Origin: Cryptococcus deneoformans JEC21
Lineage: Eukaryota > Basidiomycota > Tremellomycetes > Tremellales > Cryptococcaceae
Direction of reading: 5' to 3'
Length of the DNA: 64,000 nucleotides
NCBI RefSeq assembly: GCF_000091045.1
Contig: NC_006681.1
Span: 714,947-778,946 of the forward strand
This document shows positions 12,040-24,510 of this stretch, in pieces. Position numbers and translations under genes: made by a program. The number at the start of each line of letters is the position of its first letter. The stretch's first letter is position 1. The notes below the pieces were generated by a model, which was given only the letters and a program-made list of their open reading frames with translations, did not search any database and was not told where the DNA came from.

Positions 12040-13800
12040 GACGTGCGGCCGTATACTGGATGTGGATATGTATCTGTTTTTCACAGTCAGCATTGTGCTT
12101 TGCAGTGATATATATCATCGGGGGATGGTGGCAATAATAAACAACATAAAGGAGAAATATTGTGTGTCGAATGAGGCTTGCGGCAATGACGCCGATCTGA
12201 TGAACCCATATTTGTCCTAGAACGCGAGCCTGGAATTTGATGGCGTTCGAAACGCTGTCGATCCGTGTGAAAAAAAAGAAGAAAAAAAAGAAGAAAAAAA
12301 AAAAGCCGGAACCATCCCCCACTCATCGAAGTAGTATGCACTCACATGAATATAAGACACCTGTAACGGTTCGAAACACGTTACGCGCCGATACTAAACT
12401 GACAAGGTTGCTGAGTCGAATCTTGTCTAGAGTGGAAAAGCTACCGACAAATCCGCGTATGCTGATTGTCGCTGTCGCGTAATAAGCGGATCGATAGAAT
12501 ATAGGTAATGTCGCGACCTTAAATGGGAATCAAAAGAGTAGGCGAGATACTCGATTACTAGGCCAAGAACCTACAAAGGAATGTGGCCAAGACGCCTAAG
12601 GATCGGTTTCGAGGAGTGTATAAAGATGTCGTGCTCTATGAACAGAGATGGGCGGAGCGACCGGTCCGCGACGGGTAACGGAACGAAAAAAAAAAAAAAA
12701 GGATATGGAGAGGGGTATTTGGTGGTGAGGAGACGCTTTTTCAAGCTTCCTTTCTCTATCTGTGGGGTCTTCCTCCCACAGTAGTGTGTAGATGTAGAAG
12801 AGAAGAAAGAGATCAAGAAGAAAAGAGCAAAACTTCTCCTTGAGACCTTGTCGAGACAACCGATGAAGACGGTTTTTCCGGTCGACCTCGTGCGCGAAGA
12901 GAGAATTATTCCGCAGTAAATGGTACCTTGAAGTGAAGCTTGGCGGATGCCGCCCGTCTGGCCTGGCCACAGAGCGGGGTCCCTCAAAAGGTGACTTGGG
13001 TGTTGTTTTCGACGAACGGATAGGTCAAGATGTGATGAAGGAAAAGGAATTAAAAGAATAAACATACATCTCCTATGTATCCTCTCGTATTCTTTCTCAG
13101 AGTCAACCCCCAACCGATATTCCGTTGCCGCTTCAACCGTTACAAACCGCTGCAGATCTTTTGCGGAGTCGTTCCACTAGTCATGTTCACGCCTTTTTCC
13201 GGATTTCGGCTGTTGGGCCGAGAACCGACGACTCCTCCAGCCTTTTTTTCCGGACCTCTGGAGTGAATATCGAAACCAACATGCACAAAATGCAACCCAA
13301 GGAGATGCATGAGGGTCGTTCGATCGCCATGACAATGCATATTTGCAACATATGCAAACAGCATTTTGTTCTTTCTTGCAGAAGCATCATACTAGCATTA
13401 TGGGCCTATCTATAAGGCATTCAAAGTAAGACCGTTGTTGTTGCAATAATAGTTGCTCGGAGAACCAGGAGAAGAACCACTAGACTAAAAGCCGACGAGT
13501 AATCAGTGACTGGGAGTTCCCGAGGATCTTTGCTATCTCTTCTTACACGCTCGCGTTAGGCTCAGATCATGCTTGCTAGTTACCTAGCTTACAGCAGCGT
13601 GTTCGGTATGTATTCCACAAACGTTCACACATCTCAGTTGTTCTTATTTAATTCGGCATCTGTTCTGCTTCAGATCACCTGCGTCGGTGGTTTTGTCCAA
13701 CTAAGAGTGTTTTTCACACTCCTCGTTCTCAGCAACGCTCGGGATACGATGGACCGCTGGATGCTCATATCCCCAGACCACGAAACCAAAGCCTGAGGAG
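12040..13800. other. Gene-poor upstream DNA with homopurine tracts
   Basis: No supported gene. Notable are an A/G-only tract at 12270-12304 and a 15 nt A run near 12687-12701. Several frames of 60-180 codons are open here on both strands but lack family similarity or plausible splice structure. The DNA probably includes the promoter of the Ecl1-like gene. Confidence 0.45.
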
Positions 13801-14240
13801 GACTGAGGCTTTGAGTGTGGTAACTTAGCTCCGTCAATTCCGGTTTAAACACCTTCCTTCGACGGGCCGTTCCTCTTGGAACTAATACTGATTTTCCCCC
13901 TCCCTCTCGTTCTTGCGGAGATGGCTCGTGGCTCGTGGCGAATGCGGATTTGCACCACTCGATCAGCCACAGCATTATCAACCTGAGGGTCTGGAACCTG
14001 CGCAGCTAAGGCAAGAATTACGACTTCCAGATCCGGGGATATTATGCGGGGCAACATCGGCAATGGAGCGGACGGTCATGACCGCCGATCGCACAAGTTT
14101 TCGGGATTGTTCGGCGGTTATGATTGCAGTTCGGGACAAAACGCACCGAAGCTGGCTGGTCATCCTTCCTAATCTTCAACCGGACCGGTGGAACTTCTAT
14201 CTTCTTGACAAGTATATGATTGAGGCCCTTGAGGCCGTTG
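13801..14240. other. GC-richer segment with overlapping open frames, unassigned
   Basis: Frames are open on both strands (133 codons from 13913 on the plus strand, several of 60-100 on the minus strand), and the base composition is visibly richer in G and C than the flanks. I recognise no domain. It abuts the inverted repeat at 14242, so it could be the body or remnant of a mobile element or a decayed gene. Neither is shown. Confidence 0.3.
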
Positions 14241-14241
14241 A

Positions 14242-14376
14242 GGTAGGCTCGACACAAGCCTCTCGACGGACATTGGCTCGTCTCCGACGAGCAATAAGTT
14301 CCGAGGAGGGGTAAGTTCCGAGGAGGGACTTGTGTCGACGAGCCAATGTCCGTCGAGGGGCTTGTGTCGACCTACC
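14242..14376. repeat. Long near-perfect inverted repeat (stem-loop)
   Basis: Left arm 14242-14282 and right arm 14337-14376 are reverse complements over about 40 bp, with one single-base gap and one mismatch. The 54 bp between them contain two copies of a 16 bp direct repeat (TAAGTTCCGAGGAGGG at 14295-14310 and 14312-14327). The transcript of either strand would fold into a long hairpin. No coding function is visible. Confidence 0.85.
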
Positions 14377-15994
14377 GTTGAGGGGGATCCCATCATCGCC
14401 ATATTATGTAATACTCGTTCCGGACAAGCAAAAAAAAGCCGTCATTCGGTGTAGTGACAACGCAACTACTTTCTTCTGGCACTGCTGCCCTTATCTAACA
14501 TGATCTGAAGCTCATCTCCCCGCTCGGCCAGCAGATTTCATGCAGAAAGGAACAGCAAGTAGTATTTTCGCTGGATTACTTCAAACCAAGATAAGCTATG
14601 AACGCAGCGTGACATATTCAGCTCTATTTCGAAGTAAGCTCGAAACTCGGCTCGTCTGTCACTTGCTATAACTCTAGGGCCTCGAAAATGTGATCAAGGC
14701 TGTCTTTTTTGTTTTGTCGTGGCAATGTCATTGTATTCAGCACACGGAATTGACCCTTAATGTTAGCTATCTGGGTCGAGTTCAATGCATACCATGTCCA
14801 ATATCTCCAACTCGCCCTAGGCAAGCAGGAAAATGAGCAGCCTTCGACCCTGTTCCCAACAATGATCGCAGAAAAGATTAGAGCAAGGTAATGATGCTAG
14901 GCTGCTTTAGCGAGCCCAAAGCCAACAACGAGAATCCGAAGTGACTATTACAAAACGAGTCGAAAGTCTCAGATAAAATTAGATATCGTCAGATCAGAAA
15001 ACAAAGCCAGGCTATGGCCCGAAGCAGTCCAGGAGGAGCGTATCCGCGTGGTTTTTGGGTCATCAGTCTGCCATGCAAGCATGCTTGTTAAGATGAGACT
15101 ACTACCCCATGAAGGTGGATATTATCATCACAACCTCATAACCGGGAATAACGACCGCCTATCCAGGTACGTAACTTCAGAATATAACAGACGCCTGGAT
15201 AGCTATCCATCATCATGTAGCACTCATTTACGGTCCTGGTGATGAATGATCTGCGATCCCATGCTTGGGTTTATGCTCCAAGAGAGAAAATCAAGCAAGG
15301 TTGGGAACAGAATGCGAGAGAGGAAACGGGAGTAAAGGCAACCAAAGAGCCGAGGGCATTGACTCCACAAGAGAAAGGAGAAGCGCCAGGTCTAAACCTG
15401 AATATCATCAGCCGACAGAAAACAGCATGGATGCTAATCGGTTGATCCTCTATCTATCGTAATCTTTGGCCGGAGCGGTTCGTTCACTTTCAGAATATTA
15501 TGATCTGTCTTAGGTCTTGTAGAAATATCTAAATGTTGATCGTCATGTTGTTATGAAATTATCAAACATCAAACATCAGAAAACAGATGATTATAACTGT
15601 TGTGGATTCTGTGTATACTGACTTCAGACGTATGCCGGCGTGAGCATATTTTTTATCCGTCCACTAACGACCGCTGGGATTGCCGCCTTTTCCGTTCTTA
15701 TCTTCTCTCATCCATGTTGATCTGCCATAGACTGCAGCACACACAGGCTACAGATCACAGGATAACCCTCATCATACCTCTTCGCTGCCGTGACTCAATG
15801 TCGCACAAATACTAAGTACCGTACCGAACAGCGAGGTCTCCGAGTCTTCTGGGGAATTCGGAGTGTTTTGGACAGGCACGCTTATCTTCCACATCATTGG
15901 ATTTAAACCATCGGTGCTCATTTTCATCATCACTCGACTCATCCTTTTACATCTTCCTCTTGTACACATATATTTCGTAGATATAGCGTCTAAA
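14377..15994. other. Intergenic upstream of PRO2, no gene seen
   Basis: About 1.6 kb without a supported gene. The last 300 bp are pyrimidine-rich (TCATCACTCGACTCATCC-like) just before the PRO2 start, as is common in fungal leaders. A weak inverted match (CGCCTATCCAGG with CGCCTGGATAGC, 15148-15205) lies in the middle. Confidence 0.45.
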
Positions 15995-16303
15995 ATGGCC
16001 GACTCAATCGCATCCGCGTCAAATTCTGGGGCCGAATCTATCGCCATCGCTGCTCGACGAGCTTTTGAGGCCTCTCAGCTCGTGAATCCTTCTGAACGAG
16101 ATGTCGCTTTAAAAGCCATCAGAGAAACTCTCCAAGCATCCAAGGATGAAATCATTGCTGCCAACAAGAAAGACATGGAGGTCAGTGTCCTCTTGCCATT
16201 TCGTCATTGATCCTGAAATCAGGAATAGGCTGCTGAGGCCCTCGCTGCTACTGGCAAACTCTCATCTTCCCTTGTTTCCCGTCTTGACCTGGGACGCCCT
16301 GGA

Positions 16304-16338
<35 letters not shown>

Positions 16339-16405
16339 TGCTGCTCTTCCTGCCCCCACTGGTATCGTTACTTTTGCCAAGGAAATCGGTCCCGAACTGG
16401 AGCTC

Positions 16406-16443
<38 letters not shown>

Positions 16444-16608
16444 TTTTGAGGCTAGGCCCGAAGTTGTTGTGAACATCGCTGCTTTGGCCATCAAAAGTGG
16501 TAAGTAGTAGTGACCTTTAGACTAAAAGTTGGAAGTGTTAAGACTTTCGTGGCAGGTAACGCCGCTATATTGAAGGGTGGCAAAGAATCCATCAACACCG
16601 CTACCCTT

Positions 16609-16639
<31 letters not shown>

Positions 16640-16698
16640 AGACATCCATCCCCCCAGCCTTCGTCCAGTCCGTGTCAACTCGATCAGAGATTTCGTCA

Positions 16699-16759
<61 letters not shown>

Positions 16760-16842
16760 GGAGTATACAAAACAACACTAGGATTCCTGTCATGGGTCAC
16801 GCCGATGGTATTTGTGCGGTGTACCTTGATGAGAGCGCAGTC

Positions 16843-16874
<32 letters not shown>

Positions 16875-16929
16875 CAAGGTATGCAAGCTTTCCCTATCAA
16901 ACGCACATCAGCTCATATAAAACTTACAC

Positions 16930-16960
<31 letters not shown>

Positions 16961-17180
16961 CGAAACTCTTCTAATCCATTCCTCTCTCCTCACCACTGTT
17001 TGGCCTGCCGTCGCATCTGCCCTCATGTCCAACTCTGTCTGCCTTCGGTGCGACGCTGCGACCCTCTCCGCTTTGCGAGACGCCAATATCCCCAAAACCA
17101 GCGAGTTTGTCACAGCCTCCTCCCCCGCCGACTACAGCACTGAGTTCCTCGGCCCTACCATTGCCGTCAAGGCTGTCGAG

Positions 17181-17224
<44 letters not shown>

Positions 17225-17261
17225 CCACACCGATTCTATCGTCACCGAGGACGAGGCTTCC

Positions 17262-17296
<35 letters not shown>

Positions 17297-17297
17297 T

Positions 17298-17335
<38 letters not shown>

Positions 17336-17534
17336 TAGATATGGTCTGGGTACCGAAGTCGGGATCTCTACAGGCAAAACACACGCTCGAGGTCCTGTGG
17401 GTCTGGATGGGCTGATCATCTACAAGTACATGATGAGAAGTAGGAAGCAGGATGGGAGTGTGATTGCCGACCACGAGAAGGGTGGCAAAGGGTACACGCA
17501 TAAGGATTTGGTCAAGGGCGAGCCTCCTTTCTAA
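15995..17534 (+). CDS. PRO2: Gamma-glutamyl phosphate reductase
   Basis: Four exons: 15995-16180, 16229-16499, 16556-16878 and 16932-17534, giving 460 aa, the usual length. It catalyses the second step of proline synthesis, the NADPH-dependent reduction of gamma-glutamyl phosphate to glutamate semialdehyde in the cytosol. Family marks are an N-terminal helix (IAARRAFEASQLV), PVGVLLVIFEARPEV near residues 135-150, ILKGGKES, LVMPRGGNELVRSI, and PVMGHADGICAVYLD. DYMAACNAAETLL carries the catalytic Cys, and TEVGISTGKTHARGPVGLDGL lies near the C-terminus. The ATG at 15995 gives the standard N-terminus; an upstream open frame in the leader is not conserved. It is tail-to-tail with FRG1, 57 bp apart. 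Confidence 0.95.
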
Positions 17535-17591
17535 GGAAGGAGAAAAGCATAGGTTGTATAGGGTTGCATAAAGATACAATATTTGGTTACG

Positions 17592-18772
17592 TTACTTTGC
17601 ATATCGGTCGCTGCGAGCACATCAGTATCAGCAAACAAACTCGATAACAAAAGATCAGACTGACCTCTTCAGAGCGGCTCTGCGGTCTAACATCGCTTCA
17701 GCATATCGCCCTTCCTTTTTCGCCTTTTTTACATCCCGCCTGTCTTTGTCAGAAAGCTTGACCCTTCCTGCACCCCATGTCTGAGCTTCCCGACTGGTCA
17801 AAACATCAGCCAACATTTCAAACAAAATGATTGGAAAAGCGACTCACTTCCTTCTCATCTCGTCGTCTTCAATTGACGCCGCAGAAGGTCCACTATCCAC
17901 CATCCTTTTCTTCCCTTTCACATCTTCTCCTTGCCTTGCCTTGTACACAAACTCTCTTTGACACTTAATTCTCAAACCTTCAAACTCGCCAACATCGTCA
18001 GCATCAGCTCGCAACTCGGCTTTACCAGCAACGGTGGTTGCCGAAAAGTATTTGGAGTTGTGTTGTATTTGAAGGGCGAAAGTGGGAAAAACGGAGGAGG
18101 AGGAGGAACGTGAAGTGATGGGGATAAAAGCTTCAAGAGGTCCTCGAGAAGGGGTGGTAGCTGTTAGAGAGCCTGATGGACTCGCGGTGAGGAATGTCCC
18201 TCTATAGCCACCGTTCAATGACTTTCACATAACAAATGCGACTGGACATGGACTTACGTACTTGTCCGCAAGCTCACTACATCTTCACTTCCAGATAATC
18301 TTGAGATAACCCAAACATGGTTCACATCCGTCGGCTCAATTGTTAAAAGGATCTCAGATTCGCTGAGGTCATTGGCGCCTTCGGGGGCCTGGGGAATGTC
18401 GATAGGCGCGGCATATACTTTCTGTCTCGTCGCATCCCACTACAAATTCGTTAATATAAGGTATTTCTAGCAAGCGAACAGACTTACAGCAAGGCAGGTG
18501 AGCGGTTCGGTAGGAAGTAGAATGTAAGCTGGGCCGTTGATCTCCATAGGGTTCGATGGGAACATCCATCCTAGCAGACACAAATCAGTAAAAATTCACT
18601 TTGACACAGCGTCTACCGTTCACATACCTCTTGGGTCAGCAGCGGCCAAAGCTTCAAGTTCATCTCCATCGCCTCCGCCTCCACCTGACGAGTGGTGATG
18701 AGATCTCTTCTTCTTCTTTGGCTTATCACCCTTGAACTTGAGCTTCTTTGAAATGGCGCCTGGAGCTGACAT
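17592..18772 (-). CDS. FRG1: FRG1-family RNA-binding/actin-bundling protein
   Basis: About six exons, roughly 300 aa. FRG1 is a nuclear and nucleolar protein with a beta-trefoil (fascin-like) fold, tied to pre-mRNA splicing and RNA processing. The N-terminus is a lysine-rich tract (ISKKLKFKGDKPKKKKR) like the human protein's. The central part includes DVVSLRTSTGGYRGTFLTAS, matching the family's LxSGYGKYLG region. Near the C-terminus comes CQREFVYKARQ, then KKAKKEGRYAEAMLDRRAALK. The last intron (GTCAGT donor near 17664 to the acceptor just before a six-codon terminal exon) restores SDRYAK-stop, which mirrors the human ending ADRYCK. That match sets the stop at 17592. The start at 18772 gives MSAPGAISKKLKFKG. 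Confidence 0.88.
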
Positions 18773-20530
18773 TTTCGTCGGGGTTTATCCTGCTGTTGAA
18801 CGTTTGGACGCGTCGTGAATCCGACTAGATGGCTGTCAGGAAATCAAATCGAACTAAAGAAGGACTTGAGAAGCTTCTCAACGAACTAGCAACAAAGAAC
18901 GAAGGATCAAAAGCCATGACGTCTGTTTCGGTTACGTAAAGAGAGCTGTGGACCTCAGCCGACGGATTGTCGCCCACGTACATAACTATCGGACGAGTAC
19001 TTCAATCGCCAACAAACAATCTGGCTCATCTTATACCATCCAAGCATGATCACTCCCCTATGATGGCGTCTCGATTCTCGTAGATCTAGTAGGTATAAAA
19101 GATGCTTCACGAGTGCGAGCCGTGCCGATTGACGGTCGCGGTGATGCCCTGGTAAATGGGAAGAGACCTGTGCGCACTTCATTCACCGTCCATTCCTCTA
19201 TGCTCTCTGCTACCTGGCGAAGTGGTATGCGCCTATGCTTTGGCACAAGTCCCGAGCGCTACGATCTGAGATATCAGATGGTCGATATAGATGTTCTCCA
19301 TGGCCGTGAGTTTATGCATTTCTGTGAATCAGCACACCGACAGTCCCAGCAGCACCTCACGCATGTCGCCGTCATCTACCAGTCACCCAAGTTGCTTTTT
19401 CCTCATGCCTGCGTGTCTTCGTCCACACCTCTTGTAGTCGACCAAAGAAGACGGGCGTGACTTGACTGGGGCTTGATGGCCTCCGCGATTACCTAGAGAT
19501 GAACCTTACACCTTTGATCACCGCGTAAGGCTCAATCCGCGAACCATAACCATCATGCCGAAAGGTGTCGCATAGAACGTAGACTAGGCATCAACTCCTT
19601 TATGATGGAGATGATGGAGATGATGGGCGACTATGTCGTTCGATACCTCTTGATCACTAGGAAAGCGTTACTCCATATCAAGTTCATCCTCGTATGTTCC
19701 ATCGTCCTATCCTATGTCTTCTATCTTACGAACTGTTTAATGATGAAATTTGCTTGCAGACCGTTGCGACAGCAATCATGATTGTCTGCACATGTTACAA
19801 GGTCTACATTCCACCACGACCTCTCGTTACGCAGCGGATTATCCTTACATCTATCGCCGTCGTGGCACAGCTGACGAAAGACGAAAGAGCTCCCCATCAG
19901 GCGAATCCGAAAATGTGTCTAAGTCCCCCTTTTACCAAGGATCTGTCGTGCCCCACCGACGACCTTGAATCTGGAATACTCTTTCCGGCCCTTTCGCTAA
20001 ATCATACTTTCGAGCAAGGACGTAGTGCAATTAAATGTGGATAAAAACATTAGCGATCTCGATCATGAGAAGTTTCTTCCTTGGCTGTGTCACTCCATGT
20101 TCCTTTAGGACGTTAGGTTATATAATGATCAATATAATGATCAAAAGCTTGCGGTGATGTTTGTGGGCTACATAAAAACTTATCGGTGAACACGAGTCTG
20201 TGAAAAAAAGAAGATGGTGAGAATTGGAACAAAAACGACTATTTAGGGTTCCTCGTCATTTTCAGATACTAGCAGCGACTCAGAAGAAAAAGTACCGTAC
20301 TGGAAGTGGGTTGATTTATATGACGGCGTTGCCGAGATAAGGAAAATCGGCTAATTTCTTAATTCATTTAGTGCGTTTTGTATCGTCCTTCTCCGATGGC
20401 GGTAAAGGCCGCGCAGTCGGATTTGTGCGATGAAAGATATGAGACTACACCATCTCATAAAGCAGGAGGTTCACAGCGTCGCCATTCCAGTTCCCTTCAG
20501 ATCCTTCAGCATTGTATATCCTCCTCAAAC
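18773..20530. other. Intergenic, no gene seen
   Basis: A divergent promoter region of 1.76 kb between FRG1 (-) and the carboxypeptidase gene (+). It includes a short GATGGAGAT triplication at 19603-19626. Open frames of 60-116 codons (for example 19694-20044) show no family resemblance. Confidence 0.45.
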
Positions 20531-22777
20531 ATGCCTAAAGGTCCCATCTATCTACCAGTCACCTCAAACGATGTACCCTCCTCTGAGGGTATATCCAAGC
20601 GCCGTTGGCCGCTGATTGTCCTCGGTCTTTTGGCTGCTTCTTCTATTATCACATCCTGGCCTTTATCCGTGTCCCAGCTTATCACCTACAAAGGGGATTA
20701 CTCTGCGTATAATGGAAGCTTGAGAGACGGACTCTGTGCCCAGGCAGAACCTATCATGCCCGCCGGCTACGACACGAGCAAGATTTGGGAGGACAAGGAT
20801 ATCATTATCAAGAGGCTTCAGGAAGCTGTGAGTGTCACTTGAAACATGAGCGCAGAACCTCAGATAGACTGACAGTTATACTCTTACAAAGGTTCGAATC
20901 CCTACCGAGGTCTTCGACGAGATGGGCCCCGTCGATGAAGATCCTAGATGGGAAATCTTCACTGAATTCCATGCTTGTAAGTGACTTACGCAATCTTATC
21001 CCCTAGTCACTGACTGGTTTTAGTCCTCGAAAAGACGTTCCCTCTCATGTAAGGATGGAGAAGGCATACATCATACCTGGATGCTGATATCAGTGCGCAG
21101 TTATGAGGTGGCCGAGGTGACCGAGACTGATTGGGCATTGGTCTACGAGATCCAAGGCTCCAACCCATCTCTCAAACCTCTTTTCCTTACTGCTCATCAG
21201 GGTATGTCTTCCATGATTGATCCTGCCAATGTACTAATTTTTACCTGCAGATGTCGTCCCCGTCTTGCCCTCTACTAGAAGCCAATGGACCCATGATCCT
21301 TACGGCGGCGAATACGATGGCACAGTCATTCACGGTCGAGGTGCTTCGGACACTAAGAGCAGTCTGATTGGTAAGCACATCGGGCTTTGAATGAGCTCTT
21401 GTTTATCATTGTCAATGTTAGCTGTGATGTCTGCCATCGAACATCTCCTTAAGACCACTGACTTCAAACCCAAGAGGACCATCATTCTGGGCTTTGGCAG
21501 CGATGAGGAACGCGGTGGCCAAGTCGGCGCACCTGCTATCGCTCGGTACCTCCTGGACAAGTACGGACGGAACTCTATGGCTCTGTGTGTTATTCTCCTC
21601 CAGCGATGCAGAAAATCAGCTCATCTATCAATAGCCTCATTGATGAGGGATCAGGTATGATCAACACTTGGGGCCAGCAATTCGCTACCCCGGCTGTCGC
21701 TGAGAAAGGCCACTACGACCTGGGTATCACCGTCTCCACCCTGGGTGGACACTCTTCCGTACCTCCTCCTCACACAGCCATCGGTCTCATCTCCTTGCTT
21801 ATTGCGGAGCTCGAGCGCAACCCTCACGAAGCTACTATTGCCGAGTCTTCTCCTGTTTACGAGTTTATGACTTGCGCAGCTGCCTATGCCAAAGACATGC
21901 CAAAAAGATTAAAAAGTATGATTATCAAGGCTGAGGATGGAGATCCAAAGGCTTGGAAGAGCTTGCCTGAAGAAATCATCAGCGTTGGGATGGGTGGAGC
22001 ACCTGCCGGTCCTGGTCAGGGTGATCCGATCAAGAGTATGTTGACTACTACCCAAGCTGTGGATATAATCCAGGGTGGGCTGAAGGTAAATGCTTTGGTA
22101 CGTATCAGACTATGCTTTCCAAATATTGATCCCCGTCTGACTAACCTATGTTAGCCCGAAGCTGTGACTGCCATCGTCAACCACCGAATCAACAGTCTTT
22201 CCAACCACTTCGAGCTCCAAGGCCGAACCCTGAACCTCCTCAAACCTGTGTGTGAAGACTACAACCTTACCCTCATCGGTTTTGAGGGCGAGACCGTCTT
22301 TGAGGGCTCCCCCACTTCCAAAGTCATTCTCGACGAAGCATTTGGCTATTACACCGACCCCTCCCCCCATAGCCCTGTGAGCATCGAAGACCCGGCTTGG
22401 AGGGTGATGGCGGGGACAGCGAGAGGTATGTGGGCGAGTAGAAAGGAGGTCAGTGAGGATGGGAAGATTGTAGAGCTTGAAGCTGGCGATGATTTGATTA
22501 TGGCTCCGTTTATGAGCACTGGTGTAAGAACCTCGAATCCTCCTATGTCTGTGAAAATCACGCTAACAGTGAACCCATTATTGTGTAACAGAACACTGAC
22601 ACAAGGCGTTACTGGGACCTCACCCCAAACATCTATCGATTCCGATACACCCCCATGGCGGGTTCTGCCGGAGCGCATACCATCAACGAATACTCAAACG
22701 CTGATGATCTTGTCGAGTTTGCGAGATTCTACCAAGCGATGATACTGAACTTGGATACTGCTGAAGATGTGGCGTAA
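20531..22777 (+). CDS. CPS1: Vacuolar carboxypeptidase S-like M20 metallopeptidase
   Basis: A multi-exon gene of about 600 aa. Yeast Cps1 releases C-terminal residues from N-blocked peptides in the vacuole. A single N-terminal span (WPLIVLGLLAASSIITSWPL) suggests the same type II membrane topology. M20 zinc-site motifs appear in order: LTAHQDVVPV (His ligand and catalytic Asp), GRGASDTKSSL (bridging Asp), GFGSDEERGG (catalytic and ligand Glu), LIDEGSG (Asp ligand) and, in the last exon, GSAGAHTINEY (final His). VSTLGGHSSVPPPHTAIG is the lid and dimerisation His region. The first exon is 20531-20827. The join at about 21051-21103 gives FPLIYEV, as in the family. The last exon ends LNLDTAEDVA. 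Start MPKGPIYLPV was chosen as the last ATG before the membrane span. Confidence 0.9.
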
Positions 22778-24510
22778 GGTACCCATTTTAACTGATGAAA
22801 TGGTGCGCTTTTTTTTATCGTGTTGTTGTGCTTTGGGAACTGTTTTCGGAAGATGTTGGAGAAGTGAAGATGTCAAATACGCTCTAGAGTTTGTAAATGA
22901 ATAAAACCAATAAATTATTATGTTCGTGATTAATGGGGAGAATAATCATCGTGAAACATTGTTGGGATACTTGGAAACTTGGACCAAGCTAGGGCATTAC
23001 CACACCAAACGGTTGGTTTGGTCAACAGCAAGTCGTCACACCATGGATACTGCAAAATTTTCTCGCATTGAAACTCGATTGCAAGCAAAGAACATTTCTG
23101 TCCAACATTTACCTCTCTTGTCTTGCCGTAGATGACGGTGCCCGGTCTTCACAATCATCTCGTATGGGAATATGATATGAATATGCCCGAGGTTAAAACC
23201 CTTACTAGAATTTGCGAGTGACGCTTTTGTTCTTTCAATTAATACAGCCACTCACCGAACATTCTCCCAATTCTAGATGCAATATGGAAGCGCACCAGAC
23301 GTGGAAGATTACAAGGGCAAGATCCAGAAGAAAGCTACTGGATTAGTTCGCTACTGGATTCATTCCTTTTCTTCTTGACCACTCAATATGGGGGATATTA
23401 TGTGTGGTGAATGGTGTGCCTGAGGACTCGTATATGAGCATCTAACAGATGATGCACAATCTATCCTGCAATAATTACTCGAATCGATTGGTCCAATGAA
23501 ATGGAGGACTGGTAAGGACGGAGCTGGAGTGTTATTACCACCGTAACAACGTTTCAGTTGTCGTGTGTAATGTAGCCTTTTAACTGTGGCAAGGCTGATG
23601 TGACTGGTGTTGGGCCAACCTCATTGAATCAAACTAGGTGATTGCATTTGTCTCCGTAATCGATGGCATCGAGCGTATTTATCGATCATAACTTGAAGGC
23701 CCGAACGGCGTGACGGAGTTTGATGGATGCCGCACCGGAAGCCGAGGAAGGAAGTAAAACTGAGGAACTGGCCGATGTTGTCCCGATCTATGTCAGTTCA
23801 TGGTTCGTAAATAAGGATAATCAGTCCTTGAAATGGCAGAGATTGATTTGCGCCCAATGACAGCTGCGGCAGGAGGCTGAAGTGGTTGGCCATTTACAGG
23901 TGTGATCGACCGAGAGTTGGTTGTAAACTCAGGCGATATGGTTCCACATCAGAATGGGCTACTAATTTACCTACTAGGCCAGCCTTCCCCCAGATTAATA
24001 CTTCCACCATTGTCTTCCAGAAAAGCTGTGGCGGTACCCCCAGGTAATAGTACTAGGGTAACATCCATTTCAGTCTCAGGATATCCAGATATTCCCAAAG
24101 ATGAGTCGTTCGAGATAATACAGGTTGCTTAAATGAAGTTGGAGCCCGTTGTTGAGGGCAAGCAGCATTATTGAGGATAGAAGGTCCTTGAGCGCAAATA
24201 TTCTGTACATATATGGTTGATCAAAGGTGAACATGAGGAGGGATTGTGTTTGTCTGCTTTATGATAGTTATAATGGTTCCAGCTATACATGGAAAGAAAG
24301 GACGAAATTGCCCGTTCTAAAGGATATTTCCGGGGAAAATGTTGACAATTGCCACCGCAATCGCCTCCAGCAGCAGGAATCAAGCAACGTCACAAGCACT
24401 TCCACACTTCGACCGACATATTCCGTTTCCCTTGTCACATTTCTCATTTACGTATCTGCGGCTAGCCAAGCAAAATCTCGTAGTGAATAACACACACACA
24501 CACGGCAGGT
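22778..24510. other. Intergenic, no gene seen
   Basis: 1.7 kb between two plus-strand genes. The first 150 bp look like the 3' UTR of the carboxypeptidase gene (AATAAAACCAATAAATTATTATG near 22900-22920). The final part is the upstream region of the RING gene with a (CA)n run at 24488-24503. A 76-codon frame at 23902-24132 is not supported. Confidence 0.45.

Noticed and set aside
12268..12304. Homopurine A/G run as a possible poly(A) tail of a retrocopy
   Set aside because: No coding relic precedes it and no target duplication is visible; simple low-complexity DNA is enough.
13913..14314. 133-codon open frame on the plus strand
   Set aside because: No recognisable domain, the opposite strand is equally open, and the frame runs into the inverted repeat.
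20890..20902. GGTTCGAATCC, a perfect tRNA B-box
   Set aside because: It lies in the second exon of the carboxypeptidase gene and encodes VRIP; there is no cloverleaf around it.
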